Assembly (NCBI GenBank): GCA_049603835.1
Contig: JBMYSZ010000008.1
Coordinates: 61,054 to 125,053 of the forward strand
Source: Mangrovicoccus sp049603835
GTDB lineage: Bacteria > Pseudomonadota > Alphaproteobacteria > Rhodobacterales > Rhodobacteraceae
Direction of reading: 5' to 3'
DNA: 64,000 nt
Shown: piece by piece, positions 52,957 through 61,291 of the stretch
Position numbering within the stretch: position 1 is the stretch's first letter
Layout of the letters: the number at the start of each line of letters is the position of its first letter
Made by a program: the position numbers and the translations under genes
The notes under the pieces: generated by a model
The model's database searches: none
What the model was told of the DNA's origin: nothing
What the model saw: the letters and a program-made list of their open reading frames with translations, nothing else

Positions 52957-53069
52957 GGTGCAGGGTGTTTAGGGTTCCGTTCCTTAGGGAAGCTGGTCCG
53001 AGAAACGCCGCGGGGCTGCAAATTCAGTCGCGTACACGGCGGGCCAAAATCCCGGGAGAGCACTGCAAC
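52957..53069 (+). promoter_or_regulatory. Guanidine-I (ykkC) riboswitch aptamer
   Basis: The conserved ykkC core is present in order: TTTAGGGTTCCG (52968-52979), CTGGTCCGAGAAA, then ACACGGCGGGCCAAAAT and CCCGGGAGAG (up to 53060). Closing stem P1 can form between TGCAGGGTG near 52959 and CACTGCA near 53061-53067. The guanidine-I class binds free guanidinium and turns on downstream genes. It stands 75 bases before the start of a transporter operon whose enzyme resembles guanidine hydrolase, which supports the call. Confidence 0.92.
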
Positions 53070-53112
53070 GGATCGGCCTTGTGCCCCGTCAAGCTCTCGC
53101 GCCGATCTGTTT
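53056..53112 (+). promoter_or_regulatory. Riboswitch expression platform
   Basis: GATCGGC (53071-53077) pairs with GCCGATC (53101-53107) in a hairpin whose loop contains GCTCTC (53093-53098). That loop segment is complementary to GAGAGC (53056-53061), the conserved 3' edge of the aptamer. Two exclusive folds are therefore possible, which is what a ligand switch needs. There is no T run, so control of translation or Rho access is more likely than intrinsic termination. Confidence 0.55.
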
Positions 53113-53143
53113 CAAAGAATGATGACAGGTCGAGGAAACACAG

Positions 53144-54202
53144 ATGAAATTCAAAACTTTAGGCATCGCCGCCGCGCTACTCGCCAGCGCCAGCGCCGCA
53201 ACCGCCGCCGAAAAAGATAGCTTCAAGATCGCCTGGTCGATCTATGTGGGTTGGATGCCCTGGGGATATCTAGAAAGCTCCGGCATTATGGATAAATGGG
53301 CCGATAAATACGGTATCGATGTGGAGATCGTGCAGATCAATGACTATATCGAATCGATCAACCAATACACAGCCGGCGCATTTGACGGCGTTTCCGCGAC
53401 AAATATGGACACGCTGTCCATCCCATCGGGCGGTGGCGTTGACACGACAGCGTTGATTATTGGTGATTATTCTAACGGCAATGATGCGGTGATTTTGAAG
53501 GGCGAAGGCGAGCTCGCGGATCTGGCGGGCAAGCCGGTCAATTTGGTCGAGCTATCGGTCAGCCATTATCTTTTGGCGCGCGGGCTTGATAATGTCGGCT
53601 TAGCAGAGCGCGATTTGGCCGGGGTGATCAACACCTCGGATGCGGATATGATCGCCGCTTTTGCCGCGCCCGAGGTTGAGGCCGTGGTGACCTGGAACCC
53701 GCTGGTCTCTACCATCATGGAAGATCCGGCGGCGACTAAGCTGTTTGATAGCTCGGACATTCCCGGCGAGATCATTGATCTCATGGTGGTGAACACCGAA
53801 ACACTGGCCGACAACCCTAATTTTGGCAAAGCTCTGGTCGGTGCTTGGTATGAGCTGATGACGCTGATGGCCTCGGCCACCGCAGAAAGCATCGAAGCAC
53901 GCACAGCCATGGCCGAAGCCTCAGGCACGGATTTGGCGGGTTATGATGCGCAACTGGCCTCCACCAAGATGTTCTGGACAGCCGCCGAAGCCGTCGAATT
54001 CGCCAGCTCGGCCGAATTGCCCGAAACCATGGTCAGCGTCGCGGAATTCCTTTTTGACAAAGGCATCTTAGGCGAAGGCGCCCCATCCGCGGATTTCGTA
54101 GGCGTGGCTTATCCGGATGGGTCGACCACCGGAGATGCGGGCAATGTCCAGTTCCGCTTTGACACCACATATATGCAAATGGCCGCCGAAGGCAGCCTCT
54201 AA
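53144..54202 (+). CDS. ABC transporter substrate-binding protein, probable guanidine uptake
   Basis: Periplasmic binding protein of 352 residues with signal peptide (KFKTLGIAAALLASASAATAAE). NMT1/TauA-like fold: IAWSIYVGWMPWGYLESSGIMDKWADKYG, NDYIESINQYTAGAFDGVSATNMD, VVTWNPLVSTIM. It matches the binding proteins found beside so-called urea carboxylase genes, now known as guanidine carboxylase loci. First gene after the riboswitch, AGGTCGAGGA before the ATG. Guanidine or a derivative is the inferred ligand. Confidence 0.88.
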   Translation: MKFKTLGIAAALLASASAATAAEKDSFKIAWSIYVGWMPWGYLESSGIMDKWADKYGIDVEIVQINDYIESINQYTAGAFDGVSATNMDTLSIPSGGGVDTTALIIGDYSNGNDAVILKGEGELADLAGKPVNLVELSVSHYLLARGLDNVGLAERDLAGVINTSDADMIAAFAAPEVEAVVTWNPLVSTIMEDPAATKLFDSSDIPGEIIDLMVVNTETLADNPNFGKALVGAWYELMTLMASATAESIEARTAMAEASGTDLAGYDAQLASTKMFWTAAEAVEFASSAELPETMVSVAEFLFDKGILGEGAPSADFVGVAYPDGSTTGDAGNVQFRFDTTYMQMAAEGSL

Positions 54203-54212
54203 GCCCAGACCG

Positions 54213-54231
54213 CCCCGGACTTGATCCGGGG
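54213..54231. repeat. CCCCGGA-CTTGA-TCCGGGG palindrome
   Basis: A perfect seven-pair hairpin between the binding-protein gene and the permease gene. This sequence type is a common dispersed palindrome in alphaproteobacteria. Its position could protect the upstream mRNA and reduce permease expression relative to the binding protein. Confidence 0.75.
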
Positions 54232-54249
54232 CCTCTTCGGAGCTCGCCC

Positions 54250-55062
54250 ATGCGCTGGATCAACAAACGCCCCACCCGGAGCTTTGCCGCTCTCTTGGCG
54301 CTCATCCCCTTTGTGCTGATGCTGCTGGCCTATTCGCTGGGCTCCGAAGCGCGCCGGGCGGTGAACCCATCCGATAAACTCATGCCAGCCCCTAGCCAGA
54401 TTGTCGCCACGGCAGATCGACTAATCACTGAACCCGACAAACGTTCGGGCAAGATCCTGTTTTGGGCCGATACCGGTTCTAGCCTACGCCGACTTGCCAT
54501 CGGCACTGCTATTGCCGCCAGTATTGGGTTAGGCTTTGGTCTGATCATCGGGCTTCTACCGACAGCGCAGGCGGGGCTTGGGACTTTCGTGGCCGTGCTT
54601 TCCATGATCCCGCCCCTGGCCTTACTGCCGATCCTTTTCATCATCTTGGGGCTGGGCGAGACCTCTAAAATCGCGCTTATCGCTATTGGCATCACGCCCT
54701 TCCTGATCCGCGATCTCGCCGCCCGCACCCGTGAACTGCCCATCGAGCAAATCGTCAAAGCCCAAACCCTGGGCGCCAGCTCTTTCGTCATTGCCCTACG
54801 TGTTGCCCTGCCCCAGATCCTGCCGCGCCTGATCCAAGCCGTGCGGCTGTCCCTCGGCTCGGCCTGGCTTTTCCTCATTGCCGCCGAAGCCATCGCAGCT
54901 GATAGCGGCCTGGGCTATCGCATCTTCCTGGTGCGCCGTTACCTCGCCATGGATGTGATCCTCACTTACGTCATTTGGATCACGCTTTTGGCCTTCCTCA
55001 TCGATCTCGGCCTGCGCCATCTCAGCAGACGGCTCTTCCCCTGGGCGGAGGACACAGCATGA
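54250..55062 (+). CDS. ABC transporter permease, probable guanidine uptake
   Basis: Inner-membrane permease of 270 residues with about six segments and the binding-protein-dependent transport loop (EQIVKAQTLGASSFVIALRVALPQILP, near 165-190) that docks the ATPase. Of the SsuC/TauC type. Its stop overlaps the ATPase start in ATGA. Confidence 0.92.
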   Translation: MRWINKRPTRSFAALLALIPFVLMLLAYSLGSEARRAVNPSDKLMPAPSQIVATADRLITEPDKRSGKILFWADTGSSLRRLAIGTAIAASIGLGFGLIIGLLPTAQAGLGTFVAVLSMIPPLALLPILFIILGLGETSKIALIAIGITPFLIRDLAARTRELPIEQIVKAQTLGASSFVIALRVALPQILPRLIQAVRLSLGSAWLFLIAAEAIAADSGLGYRIFLVRRYLAMDVILTYVIWITLLAFLIDLGLRHLSRRLFPWAEDTA

Positions 55063-55820
55063 GCTTTGTTGAGATCGATAATGTGTTTCAAACCTATGAC
55101 GACCGCCCGATCCTAGAGCGGGTCAGCCTCACCGCCGAGCAAGGCGATTTCGTCTCCATCGTGGGCGCGTCGGGTTGCGGTAAATCCACCTTCTTGCGGC
55201 TTCTTCTGGCACAAGAGCGTCCGACACGGGGGGCGATCTCCATCGATGGTGCCCCGCCCGCAACTGAACCCGACCGCGACCGGGGCGTCGTGTTCCAGCG
55301 CTATTCCGTCTTTCCCCATCTCACGGTGCAGGACAATATCGTCGCCGCCGAAAGCCTGCATCTGCGCTTCGGCTATCTTTGGGGCGCGGCCAAACGCCAG
55401 GCTCGGGAGCGCGCGCAAGAAGTGCTCAACCGCATCGGCCTGGCGCATATGGCCAAAGCCTATCCCGCAGCCCTTTCGGGCGGCATGCAGCAACGCCTAG
55501 CCATTGCCCAGGCCTTGGCCGCCAAGCCGAAAATCCTGCTGCTCGACGAGCCCTTCGGCGCGCTTGACCCAGGGACACGGCTAACCATGCATGATTTCTT
55601 GATGGAAATGCGCCGCGAAACAGGCATGACTGTTTTCATGGTGACCCATGATTTGCCCGAAGCCTTCAAGCTCGGCGACCGCGTTCTCGTCTTTGACAAA
55701 CCCCGCTGGGACCCCCATGACCCAGCAGCCTATGGTGCGACTGTCACCTATGATTTCGATGCCCGCGATAACGGCATCCCGTTTCAGACCCTTACGGAGA
55801 AGACCAATGTTCCCATCTAA
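55059..55820 (+). CDS. ABC transporter ATP-binding protein, probable guanidine uptake
   Basis: ATPase of 253 residues: Walker A GASGCGKST near 38-46, Q-loop VVFQRYSVFPHLT, signature LSGGMQQRLAIAQ, Walker B ILLLDEPFGALDP, H-loop VTHD. Of the SsuB/TauB type. The start overlaps the permease, and the end overlaps the ureohydrolase start by 14 bases, so all are coupled. Confidence 0.95.
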   Translation: MSFVEIDNVFQTYDDRPILERVSLTAEQGDFVSIVGASGCGKSTFLRLLLAQERPTRGAISIDGAPPATEPDRDRGVVFQRYSVFPHLTVQDNIVAAESLHLRFGYLWGAAKRQARERAQEVLNRIGLAHMAKAYPAALSGGMQQRLAIAQALAAKPKILLLDEPFGALDPGTRLTMHDFLMEMRRETGMTVFMVTHDLPEAFKLGDRVLVFDKPRWDPHDPAAYGATVTYDFDARDNGIPFQTLTEKTNVPI

Positions 55821-57078
55821 CCGCACCGACCGCAGTCGCAGCCACCATCCGCGCGATATGGTCCATGCGGAGGCGCGCCATCACCATCCGGATCTCTCCC
55901 AATTGCTGGGTTGGAAAGCCATGCGCGCCGAGGCCGATATCCCCGGCGGTGAATGGGAGAAAGAGAAAGCCTGGGCCCTGCGTATGGGCCTGACCGCCGC
56001 CGATAGTATCGAGGACCGCTCGATCCCCACCTTCGCGCGGGGTGAGCTGCCCCACTATGCGGGGATCAACACTTTCCTGAAAGCGCCCTATACAGAGGAT
56101 GTGACCGAGGTCGGGCTTTATGATGCCTGCGTTCTTGGCGCGCCTTTCGATGGCGGGACAACCTATCGCCCCGGCACCCGCTTTGGGCCGCAGGGTGTCC
56201 GCAAAATCTCGGCGCTTTATACGCCCTATAACTACGAACTCGGCATCGATTTGCGCGAACAGATGAGCCTGTGCGATGCTGGCGATATCTTCACCATCCC
56301 CGGCAATATCGAAAAGACCTTTGACCAAATCAGCCGCGCCGTCAGCCATGTCTTCAGCTCTGGCTCCCTGCCCATCATCATCGGCGGCGATCACTCTATC
56401 GGCTTCCCTTGCGTGCGTGGCATCGCCGAATGTACCTCCAAGAAAATCGGCATCGTCCATTTTGACCGCCATGCGGATATCCAGGAGAAAGACCTAGACG
56501 AGCGCATGCATACCACGCCCTGGTTCCATTCCACCAATCTGCCAAATGTACCGGCGAAGAACCTAGTCCAGGTGGGTATCGGCGGTTGGCAGGTCCCGCG
56601 CGAGGCGGTGGGCGTGGCCCGCGAGCGCGAAACCAATATCATCACCATGTCGGATATGGAGAAAATGGGCATCGACAAAACCGCCGAAATGGCGCTGGAG
56701 ATGGCCTGGGACGGCGTCGATATGGTCTATATGTCCTTCGATATCGACAGTATCGATTGCGGCTTTGTGCCCGGCACCGGCTGGCCCGAGCCCGGCGGCT
56801 TCCTACCGCGAGAGGCCTTGGCCCTGGCTTCCAAAGTCGCGGCCGAAGGGATTTGCGGCATGGAGCTGGTGGAGGTCTCCCCGCCTTATGATACCTCCGA
56901 CATTACAGCACTGATGGGCACGCGGGTGATCGTGGATGTGCTGGGCTCTATGGTGTCCGCTGGGGTGCTGGGCAAACATCGCCGCCATATCGACAAACCG
57001 GTGAAACTCCCCATGGGAGATTATGACGAAACCCGCGATGGCAAGCGCTGGAGCACCCGCGCGAAGATGAAGGATTAG
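55807..57078 (+). CDS. gdmH: Ureohydrolase resembling nickel-dependent guanidine hydrolase
   Basis: Arginase/agmatinase-fold enzyme of 423 residues. Metal ligands: His196 in GGDHSIGF, Asp220/His222/Asp224 in HFDRHADIQ, Asp312/Asp314 in SFDIDSIDCGFVPGTGWPEPGG. The DRHxD form and the N-terminal extension of about 90 residues (with SHHP and RHHHP clusters at 12-28) distinguish it from ordinary agmatinases and match GdmH, which hydrolyses guanidine to ammonia and urea. A riboswitch for guanidine controls the operon. The HypA/HypB-like nickel chaperones found with cyanobacterial GdmH are not encoded alongside. GGAGAAG precedes the ATG. Confidence 0.8.
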   Translation: MFPSNRTDRSRSHHPRDMVHAEARHHHPDLSQLLGWKAMRAEADIPGGEWEKEKAWALRMGLTAADSIEDRSIPTFARGELPHYAGINTFLKAPYTEDVTEVGLYDACVLGAPFDGGTTYRPGTRFGPQGVRKISALYTPYNYELGIDLREQMSLCDAGDIFTIPGNIEKTFDQISRAVSHVFSSGSLPIIIGGDHSIGFPCVRGIAECTSKKIGIVHFDRHADIQEKDLDERMHTTPWFHSTNLPNVPAKNLVQVGIGGWQVPREAVGVARERETNIITMSDMEKMGIDKTAEMALEMAWDGVDMVYMSFDIDSIDCGFVPGTGWPEPGGFLPREALALASKVAAEGICGMELVEVSPPYDTSDITALMGTRVIVDVLGSMVSAGVLGKHRRHIDKPVKLPMGDYDETRDGKRWSTRAKMKD

Positions 57079-57082
57079 GCCC

Positions 57083-57487
57083 ATGCCCCATGACATCGTG
57101 AACGGCCATATCGGGCATAATCACAGCCATGACCATCTGCATAGCCATATGGATCCAGGCGACGAAGCCGCCGATCTTCAAGTGCTGGCGGCGCAATTCA
57201 TCGAAGGATTTCAGACCGCCAAGGATAAGGCCGCCTATCTAAAGCTGGCCGGTGTTCCCTTAGAGATCGCGGGCGATGACAGCCCCGCGCTGAAACTGGT
57301 GGATGTGCAGCTGACCACGGAATGGCAGGTCGGCACCGCCTCGCCCTCCTTCGGATCGCGCGAGCTTAGCTATCTCCCTTATCCCGGCGAGATGATCACC
57401 GAACGCACCAATCTTGGCTTCGTCTATGTCTCCATGGAGGCCAAGCGCGTGGTAGATCTTCGCGATTTTTTGAAGGCACGGGGATAG
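57083..57487 (+). CDS. His-rich small protein in guanidine operon
   Basis: Protein of 134 residues starting four bases after the ureohydrolase stop. Residues 3-23 hold eight histidines (HIGHNHSHDHLHSHMDP). The rest is an ordered alpha/beta domain (LAAQFIEGFQTAKDKAAYLKLAGVPLEI, LVDVQLTTEWQVGTASPSFG, GFVYVSMEAKRVVDLRDFL). I do not recognise the fold. Position and His cluster suggest nickel or manganese delivery or storage for the ureohydrolase; this is inference. Confidence 0.8.
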   Translation: MPHDIVNGHIGHNHSHDHLHSHMDPGDEAADLQVLAAQFIEGFQTAKDKAAYLKLAGVPLEIAGDDSPALKLVDVQLTTEWQVGTASPSFGSRELSYLPYPGEMITERTNLGFVYVSMEAKRVVDLRDFLKARG

Positions 57488-57523
57488 CCGCCTGTAGCGG
57501 GGTATTTAAGATAGAAGGTGGCC

Positions 57524-57546
57524 GGGGAGCTTTCGCAGCTCTCCCC
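57524..57546 (+). terminator. Possible terminator of guanidine operon
   Basis: GGGGAG and CTCCCC form a stem around CTTTCGCAGCT, 37 bases after the last operon gene. There is no T run, so Rho-independent action is uncertain. Confidence 0.4.
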
Positions 57547-57678
57547 TCGTCTACAGCAGTTCAAGTCAAACTGGCTCCACCGAGGATCGCTTGTCGCGTT
57601 AAACTCGGGCAAGCGGTTCAATGATTTCTCGAACCCCTGAAGCGGCCCATGATCTTTTTGGGGCCTCTTGCCCCGCTT

Positions 57679-58056
57679 CTACCCCGCCGAAACCGCGTAG
57701 CTTTCCAGCACTTCCAGCGGCACGATTTCCAAAGCGCGGCGATGGGTTGCTTCTAGCACCACCTGCGGGGCCACGCCCTCTTGATGGGCCTGCAAAAACC
57801 GCCCCGCACAAAGGCACCAGCGATCCCCGGCCTTGAGCCCGGCAAAGCCAAATTCCGGCCGCGGGGTCGATAGATCATTGCCGAAATATTTCGAATAGGC
57901 CAAAAACTCGTCGGTCATCAGCGCGCAAACCGTATGGCTGCCCGCATCTTCCGCGCAGGTATCGCATAGCCCATTGCGGAAAAACCCCGTCATTGGATCC
58001 CGAGAGCAGGCCTCTAACACACCACCCAACACATTGACCGAAGCCTCTTTTTCCAT
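57679..58056 (-). CDS. DUF2237 family protein
   Basis: Protein of 125 residues with the DUF2237 pattern NVLGGVLEACSRDPMTGFFR, CDTCAEDAGSHTVCALMT, GNDLSTPRPEFGF and GDRWCLCAGRF. Conserved cysteines suggest metal binding. Function of the family is unknown. It ends convergent to the guanidine operon and follows pth by three bases, so it is probably co-transcribed with it. Confidence 0.92.
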   Translation of the reverse strand: MEKEASVNVLGGVLEACSRDPMTGFFRNGLCDTCAEDAGSHTVCALMTDEFLAYSKYFGNDLSTPRPEFGFAGLKAGDRWCLCAGRFLQAHQEGVAPQVVLEATHRRALEIVPLEVLESYAVSAG

Positions 58057-58059
58057 AAC

Positions 58060-58800
58060 TTACGCTCCCCTTTTAAAATGATCCGCCAAACGCTCTAGCG
58101 GGCTACGTGCATCTTTCGGCTCTTGCTGTGGCTTAGGCTTTGGCGCTGAAGCTGGCTTTGCCTCCGTCTTCGCCTCTGGCCGCTCCGACTTCGCCGTCTC
58201 CGGTCGCTGCTTGCCAGTCGAGGACCGGGGCGGCGACACGCGCGAAGCCACCGCATTCATAAACCGCCCCGCATCGCCCTTGGCCAAATCCGGCGCGCCT
58301 TTGCCAATACCCTCGATCAGCGGCTCTAGCCAATCCCGGTCCGCCTTGGCGAAATCCCCCAGGACATAGGCCGAGACCCGATCCTTATGACCCGGATGCC
58401 CGATGCCCAGACGCACCCGTTCATAATCCGGCCCCAAATGTTCGTGGCAAGAGCGCAGCCCGTTATGGCCCGCATGCCCGCCGCCTTGTTTGACCTTCAC
58501 CTTGCCCGGTGCGAGATCCAGCTCGTCATGAAACACCGTCACATCCTCGGCGCCCAGCTTATAAAACCGCGCCGCCTCGCCCACGGATTGGCCCGAGCGG
58601 TTCATGAAGGTTTCCGGCTTGAGCAACAAAACTTTCTGCCCGCCCAAGACGCCTTCGCTCAGCGCGCCCTGAAACTTGTTGCGCCACGGCCCAAATCCAT
58701 GCGCGGCGGCGATCTCATCCAGCGCCATAAAGCCGATATTATGGCGATTGCCCGCATATTTCGCGCCAGGATTTCCCAAACCTACAAAGAGCCGCATCAT
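58060..58800 (-). CDS. pth: Peptidyl-tRNA hydrolase
   Basis: Frees tRNA from peptidyl-tRNA dropped by ribosomes. It has 246 residues. Seen: FVGLGNPGAKYAGNRHNIGF with catalytic His near 21, KPETFMNRSG (Asn), VFHDELDLAPG (Asp near 93) and GGGHAGHNGLRS. The core ends near residue 190. A 55-residue tail rich in Lys, Pro and Glu follows (KTEAKPASAPKPKPQQEP), ending in a short helix (PLERLADHFKRGA). Tail length is longer than in E. coli Pth. Downstream of rplY but not adjacent. Confidence 0.97.
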   Translation of the reverse strand: MMRLFVGLGNPGAKYAGNRHNIGFMALDEIAAAHGFGPWRNKFQGALSEGVLGGQKVLLLKPETFMNRSGQSVGEAARFYKLGAEDVTVFHDELDLAPGKVKVKQGGGHAGHNGLRSCHEHLGPDYERVRLGIGHPGHKDRVSAYVLGDFAKADRDWLEPLIEGIGKGAPDLAKGDAGRFMNAVASRVSPPRSSTGKQRPETAKSERPEAKTEAKPASAPKPKPQQEPKDARSPLERLADHFKRGA

Positions 58801-58879
58801 CTCCGCTTCCTGATTGACCTTTCCCCCTTCCTGCCGTGAACTGCCGCAAAATTCCAGGCAAAGCTAAAGGAGCTGCGCG

Positions 58880-59194
58880 ATGTATCTGACAATGAACCGC
58901 TTTAAGGTGAAAATAGGGCAAGAAGAGGCTTTTGAAACCGTTTGGAAATCTCGCGACAGCCATTTGACATCCGTGCCGGGCTTTAAGGGGTTTCACCTGA
59001 TGAAAGGCTCCGAGCATGAGGCAGGCTATCGGCTTTATGCCTCGCACACGCTTTGGGACAGCGAAGACGCCTTTATCGCCTGGACCAAATCAGAGGCCTT
59101 CCGCAAAGCCCATGCAGGCGCCAAAAGCAGCGCCGATATTTATATGGGCCCGCCGGAATTAGAAGTCTTTGAGAGCGTGCAGTCTGTAGGCTAA
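58880..59194 (+). CDS. ABM-domain monooxygenase (HmuQ/IsdG-like)
   Basis: Dimeric alpha-beta barrel protein of 104 residues: MNRFKVKIGQEEAFETVWKSR, GFKGFHLMKG, SHTLWDSEDAFIAWTKSEAFRKAHA with His in the heme-contacting position of IsdG-type enzymes. Heme degradation or quinol monooxygenase are the options; no heme uptake genes are near. AAAGGAG precedes the ATG. Confidence 0.8.
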   Translation: MYLTMNRFKVKIGQEEAFETVWKSRDSHLTSVPGFKGFHLMKGSEHEAGYRLYASHTLWDSEDAFIAWTKSEAFRKAHAGAKSSADIYMGPPELEVFESVQSVG

Positions 59195-59221
59195 GCTCAG
59201 ATGGGCTTTTAGGAGGATCCG

Positions 59222-59848
59222 ATGCAGATCACACTCAACCAACGACCCAGTGCAAAGCGACTGGCCCAGCAAGGGGCGGTGATTGCGCTGGTCGCGATGC
59301 TGGCCTCTACCGCCCAGGCCCAGATGAGCGGCCATGGCAGCGGTGGAATGCATGGGCATAGCCATGGCTTCGGTCACGGGCATGGCGCCGATGGCACGGG
59401 TCATGATGAGGTCAATATGCCTGGCCTACGCGGCCTCAATGCCAGCCCCGAGGAAAGCGCTGAAATCGCCGTTTTGTTTCGCAATTTCCAAAGCCTGACC
59501 CGCGACGTGACCAATCTGCCCAATGGTATTCGCAGTGTGACAGGCAGTACCGACCCGGCGGTGATGGAGGCCTTGGTGAGCCATGTAAGTGGGATGATTG
59601 CGCGGGTTGAGGCAAAAGATGATCCGCAGATCTTTATCCAGAGCCCGACCTTGGATCTGTTCTTTGCCCATGGGGATGAGATCACCTCGGAAATCACTGT
59701 GACCGAGACCGAAATCATCGTCACCCAAACCACCGAAAATGCAGAATTGGTCGAGGCGATGCATATCCATGCCGCCGAAGTCACGGATATGGCCGATCGC
59801 GGGATGCAAGCGGTGCATGAACGGATGATGCGCAGCGCCCAGCAGTGA
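59222..59848 (+). CDS. His-rich secreted protein
   Basis: Protein of 208 residues with a signal peptide (VIALVAMLASTAQAQ). A His/Gly-rich stretch at about 37-62 (GHGSGGMHGHSHGFGHGHG) is followed by a folded helical domain (EESAEIAVLFRNFQSLTRDV, VSHVSGMIARVEAKDDPQIF, AMHIHAAEVTDMADRGMQAVHERMM). It is likely a periplasmic metal-binding protein; family not recognised. AGGAGGATCCG lies before the ATG. It follows the ABM gene by 27 bases. Confidence 0.75.
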   Translation: MQITLNQRPSAKRLAQQGAVIALVAMLASTAQAQMSGHGSGGMHGHSHGFGHGHGADGTGHDEVNMPGLRGLNASPEESAEIAVLFRNFQSLTRDVTNLPNGIRSVTGSTDPAVMEALVSHVSGMIARVEAKDDPQIFIQSPTLDLFFAHGDEITSEITVTETEIIVTQTTENAELVEAMHIHAAEVTDMADRGMQAVHERMMRSAQQ

Positions 59849-59875
59849 TGCGATGGCGATAGCGGGGCCGCTCCT

Positions 59876-59898
59876 GTAGGGTGGGCAATTTGCCCACC
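59876..59898. repeat. GTAGGGTGGGCAA palindromic repeat, copy 1
   Basis: GGTGGGCAA/TTGCCCACC inverted arms just after the His-rich secreted protein gene. A closely related palindrome is at 62639-62666. Both sit at gene ends. Confidence 0.7.
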
Positions 59899-59934
59899 GC
59901 CCCGGCGCGCCATTAGCTTGATCCCTTGGCCCCC

Positions 59935-59966
59935 AAAGAAAAAGGGCCCCGCAATTCGGAGCCCTT
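59935..59966 (-). terminator. Intrinsic terminator of rplY
   Basis: On the minus strand, GGGCTCCG-AATTG-CGGGGCCC forms an eight-pair stem followed by TTTTTC, 30 bases after the rplY stop. A strong Rho-independent terminator. Confidence 0.88.
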
Positions 59967-59995
59967 CAAAAACCTTAGCTTGCGGCAGCCTTGAC

Positions 59996-60616
59996 TTACG
60001 CTTCTGCTGCGGCTTCGCCTTCTTCTTCGTCATCGCCGCCAACCAGGCCAGCAGGCGCTTGGACATTCGCGATCACAAAATCACGATCGATGGTCGGCTT
60101 CGCGCCTTCCGGCAGATCGATCGAGGAAATGGTGATGGTGTCACCGATTTTCAGACCAGACAGATCCGCGACCAGTTTCTCCGGGATATCGCCCGCAGTC
60201 ACGATCAGCTCCACTTCCTGACGTACAACGGTCAGCGTACCCCCGCGCTTCAGACCTGGGCAGTCTTCGTGATTGATGAACTCAACCGGGATGTAGAGGT
60301 TGATTTTCGACGCGCGACGCAGGCGCATGAAATCAACATGGGTCGGCAAGTCTTTGACCACATCACGCTCAACCGCGCGGCAGATGACGCGGACGTCTTC
60401 TTGGCCTTCGCATTTCAGGTTGAACAATGTCGACAGGAAGCGGCCTTGCTTCAGGCGCTTGAGCAGGACATTGAAGGGGATGTTGATCGGCAGCGGCTCT
60501 TGTTCGCCACCATAAACGATCCCAGGAACCAGCCCCTCACGACGAGCTTGACGGGCGGCCCCCTTGCCTGTCCCCGTGCGTTCCTGGACTACGAGATCAG
60601 GAATCTCTCCAGCCAT
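59996..60616 (-). CDS. rplY: 50S ribosomal protein L25/Ctc
   Basis: 5S rRNA-binding protein of 206 residues in the longer Ctc form: N-terminal L25 domain (GKGAARQARREGLVPGIVYGG) and C-terminal TL5 domain (GLKRGGTLTVVRQEVELIV, DLPEGAKPTIDRDFVIANV) with acidic tail DDEEEGEAAAEA. The ATG was chosen at MAGEIPDL; the frame continues 30 codons upstream. It has its own terminator and is usually paired with pth, which lies 1.2 kb downstream here with two plus-strand genes in between. Confidence 0.96.
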   Translation of the reverse strand: MAGEIPDLVVQERTGTGKGAARQARREGLVPGIVYGGEQEPLPINIPFNVLLKRLKQGRFLSTLFNLKCEGQEDVRVICRAVERDVVKDLPTHVDFMRLRRASKINLYIPVEFINHEDCPGLKRGGTLTVVRQEVELIVTAGDIPEKLVADLSGLKIGDTITISSIDLPEGAKPTIDRDFVIANVQAPAGLVGGDDEEEGEAAAEA

Positions 60617-60844
60617 GTGTATTCTCCATTTGGTTGCGGGCATCCTCCAAGGGTGTATGCCCATGAGCTGCGCCCCATAGCTCAGTTTGCCCCAACAGGG
60701 AAGCACAAAAAGCCTGCTCCGATGAATTGCGGCTGAATTGCCTTAGCTGATGGGCAGATACGATCCGGCAAATGGGATAAAAGGATTGCCCCCTGCCTTA
60801 GGTTCGACCGCATTATTGCGCCTCCGAAGCCTGACACCGTGCAA

Positions 60845-61291
60845 CTACAAATACTTAAAAAATACGAGTGGGTCCTTCCCGTCCGACCGAAAACCGCAAT
60901 GCTCGTAGAAGGATCGGGCTGTGATTGTGCTTTCCAAATGGCAGCAGAGCACATCCCGCGCCCGTAAGCTGTTCTCCAAACCAGCGAGGATAGCCTTGCT
61001 GACGCCACCAAAGCGCGCCCCTGGATGGACGTAGTTCAACAAAATCTCGCCGCTAAGACTAGCCATACCGACACCGATGATCTTTCCGCCGCTTTCGGCC
61101 ACCAGCACCACCGCGTCATCCCGCGAGTTCCACTTGCACCACGCCTCGACCGTCTTATTGCCGAGCCAACTTTCAAGCTCCGCCGGATCATTTTCATGAT
61201 CGGCCTTACAGAGTTCGGTGATGGAGCGACGTAGGGTGCAAATAGCCTCTTCGGCGTCGGCATCACGAGCCTGCCTGATCTTGATCTGCAT
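60845..61291 (-). CDS. GNAT family N-acetyltransferase
   Basis: Acetyltransferase of 148 residues: IRQARDADAEEAICTLRRSI at the N-terminus, VAESGGKIIGVGMASLSG, NYVHPGARFGGVSKAIL (acetyl-CoA loop), ITARSFYEHCGFRS. Substrate unknown. Confidence 0.85.
   Translation of the reverse strand: MQIKIRQARDADAEEAICTLRRSITELCKADHENDPAELESWLGNKTVEAWCKWNSRDDAVVLVAESGGKIIGVGMASLSGEILLNYVHPGARFGGVSKAILAGLENSLRARDVLCCHLESTITARSFYEHCGFRSDGKDPLVFFKYL

Noticed and set aside
55807..57078. Plain agmatinase
   Set aside because: The DRHxD metal motif, long N-terminal extension and the guanidine riboswitch in front favour a guanidine hydrolase-type enzyme.
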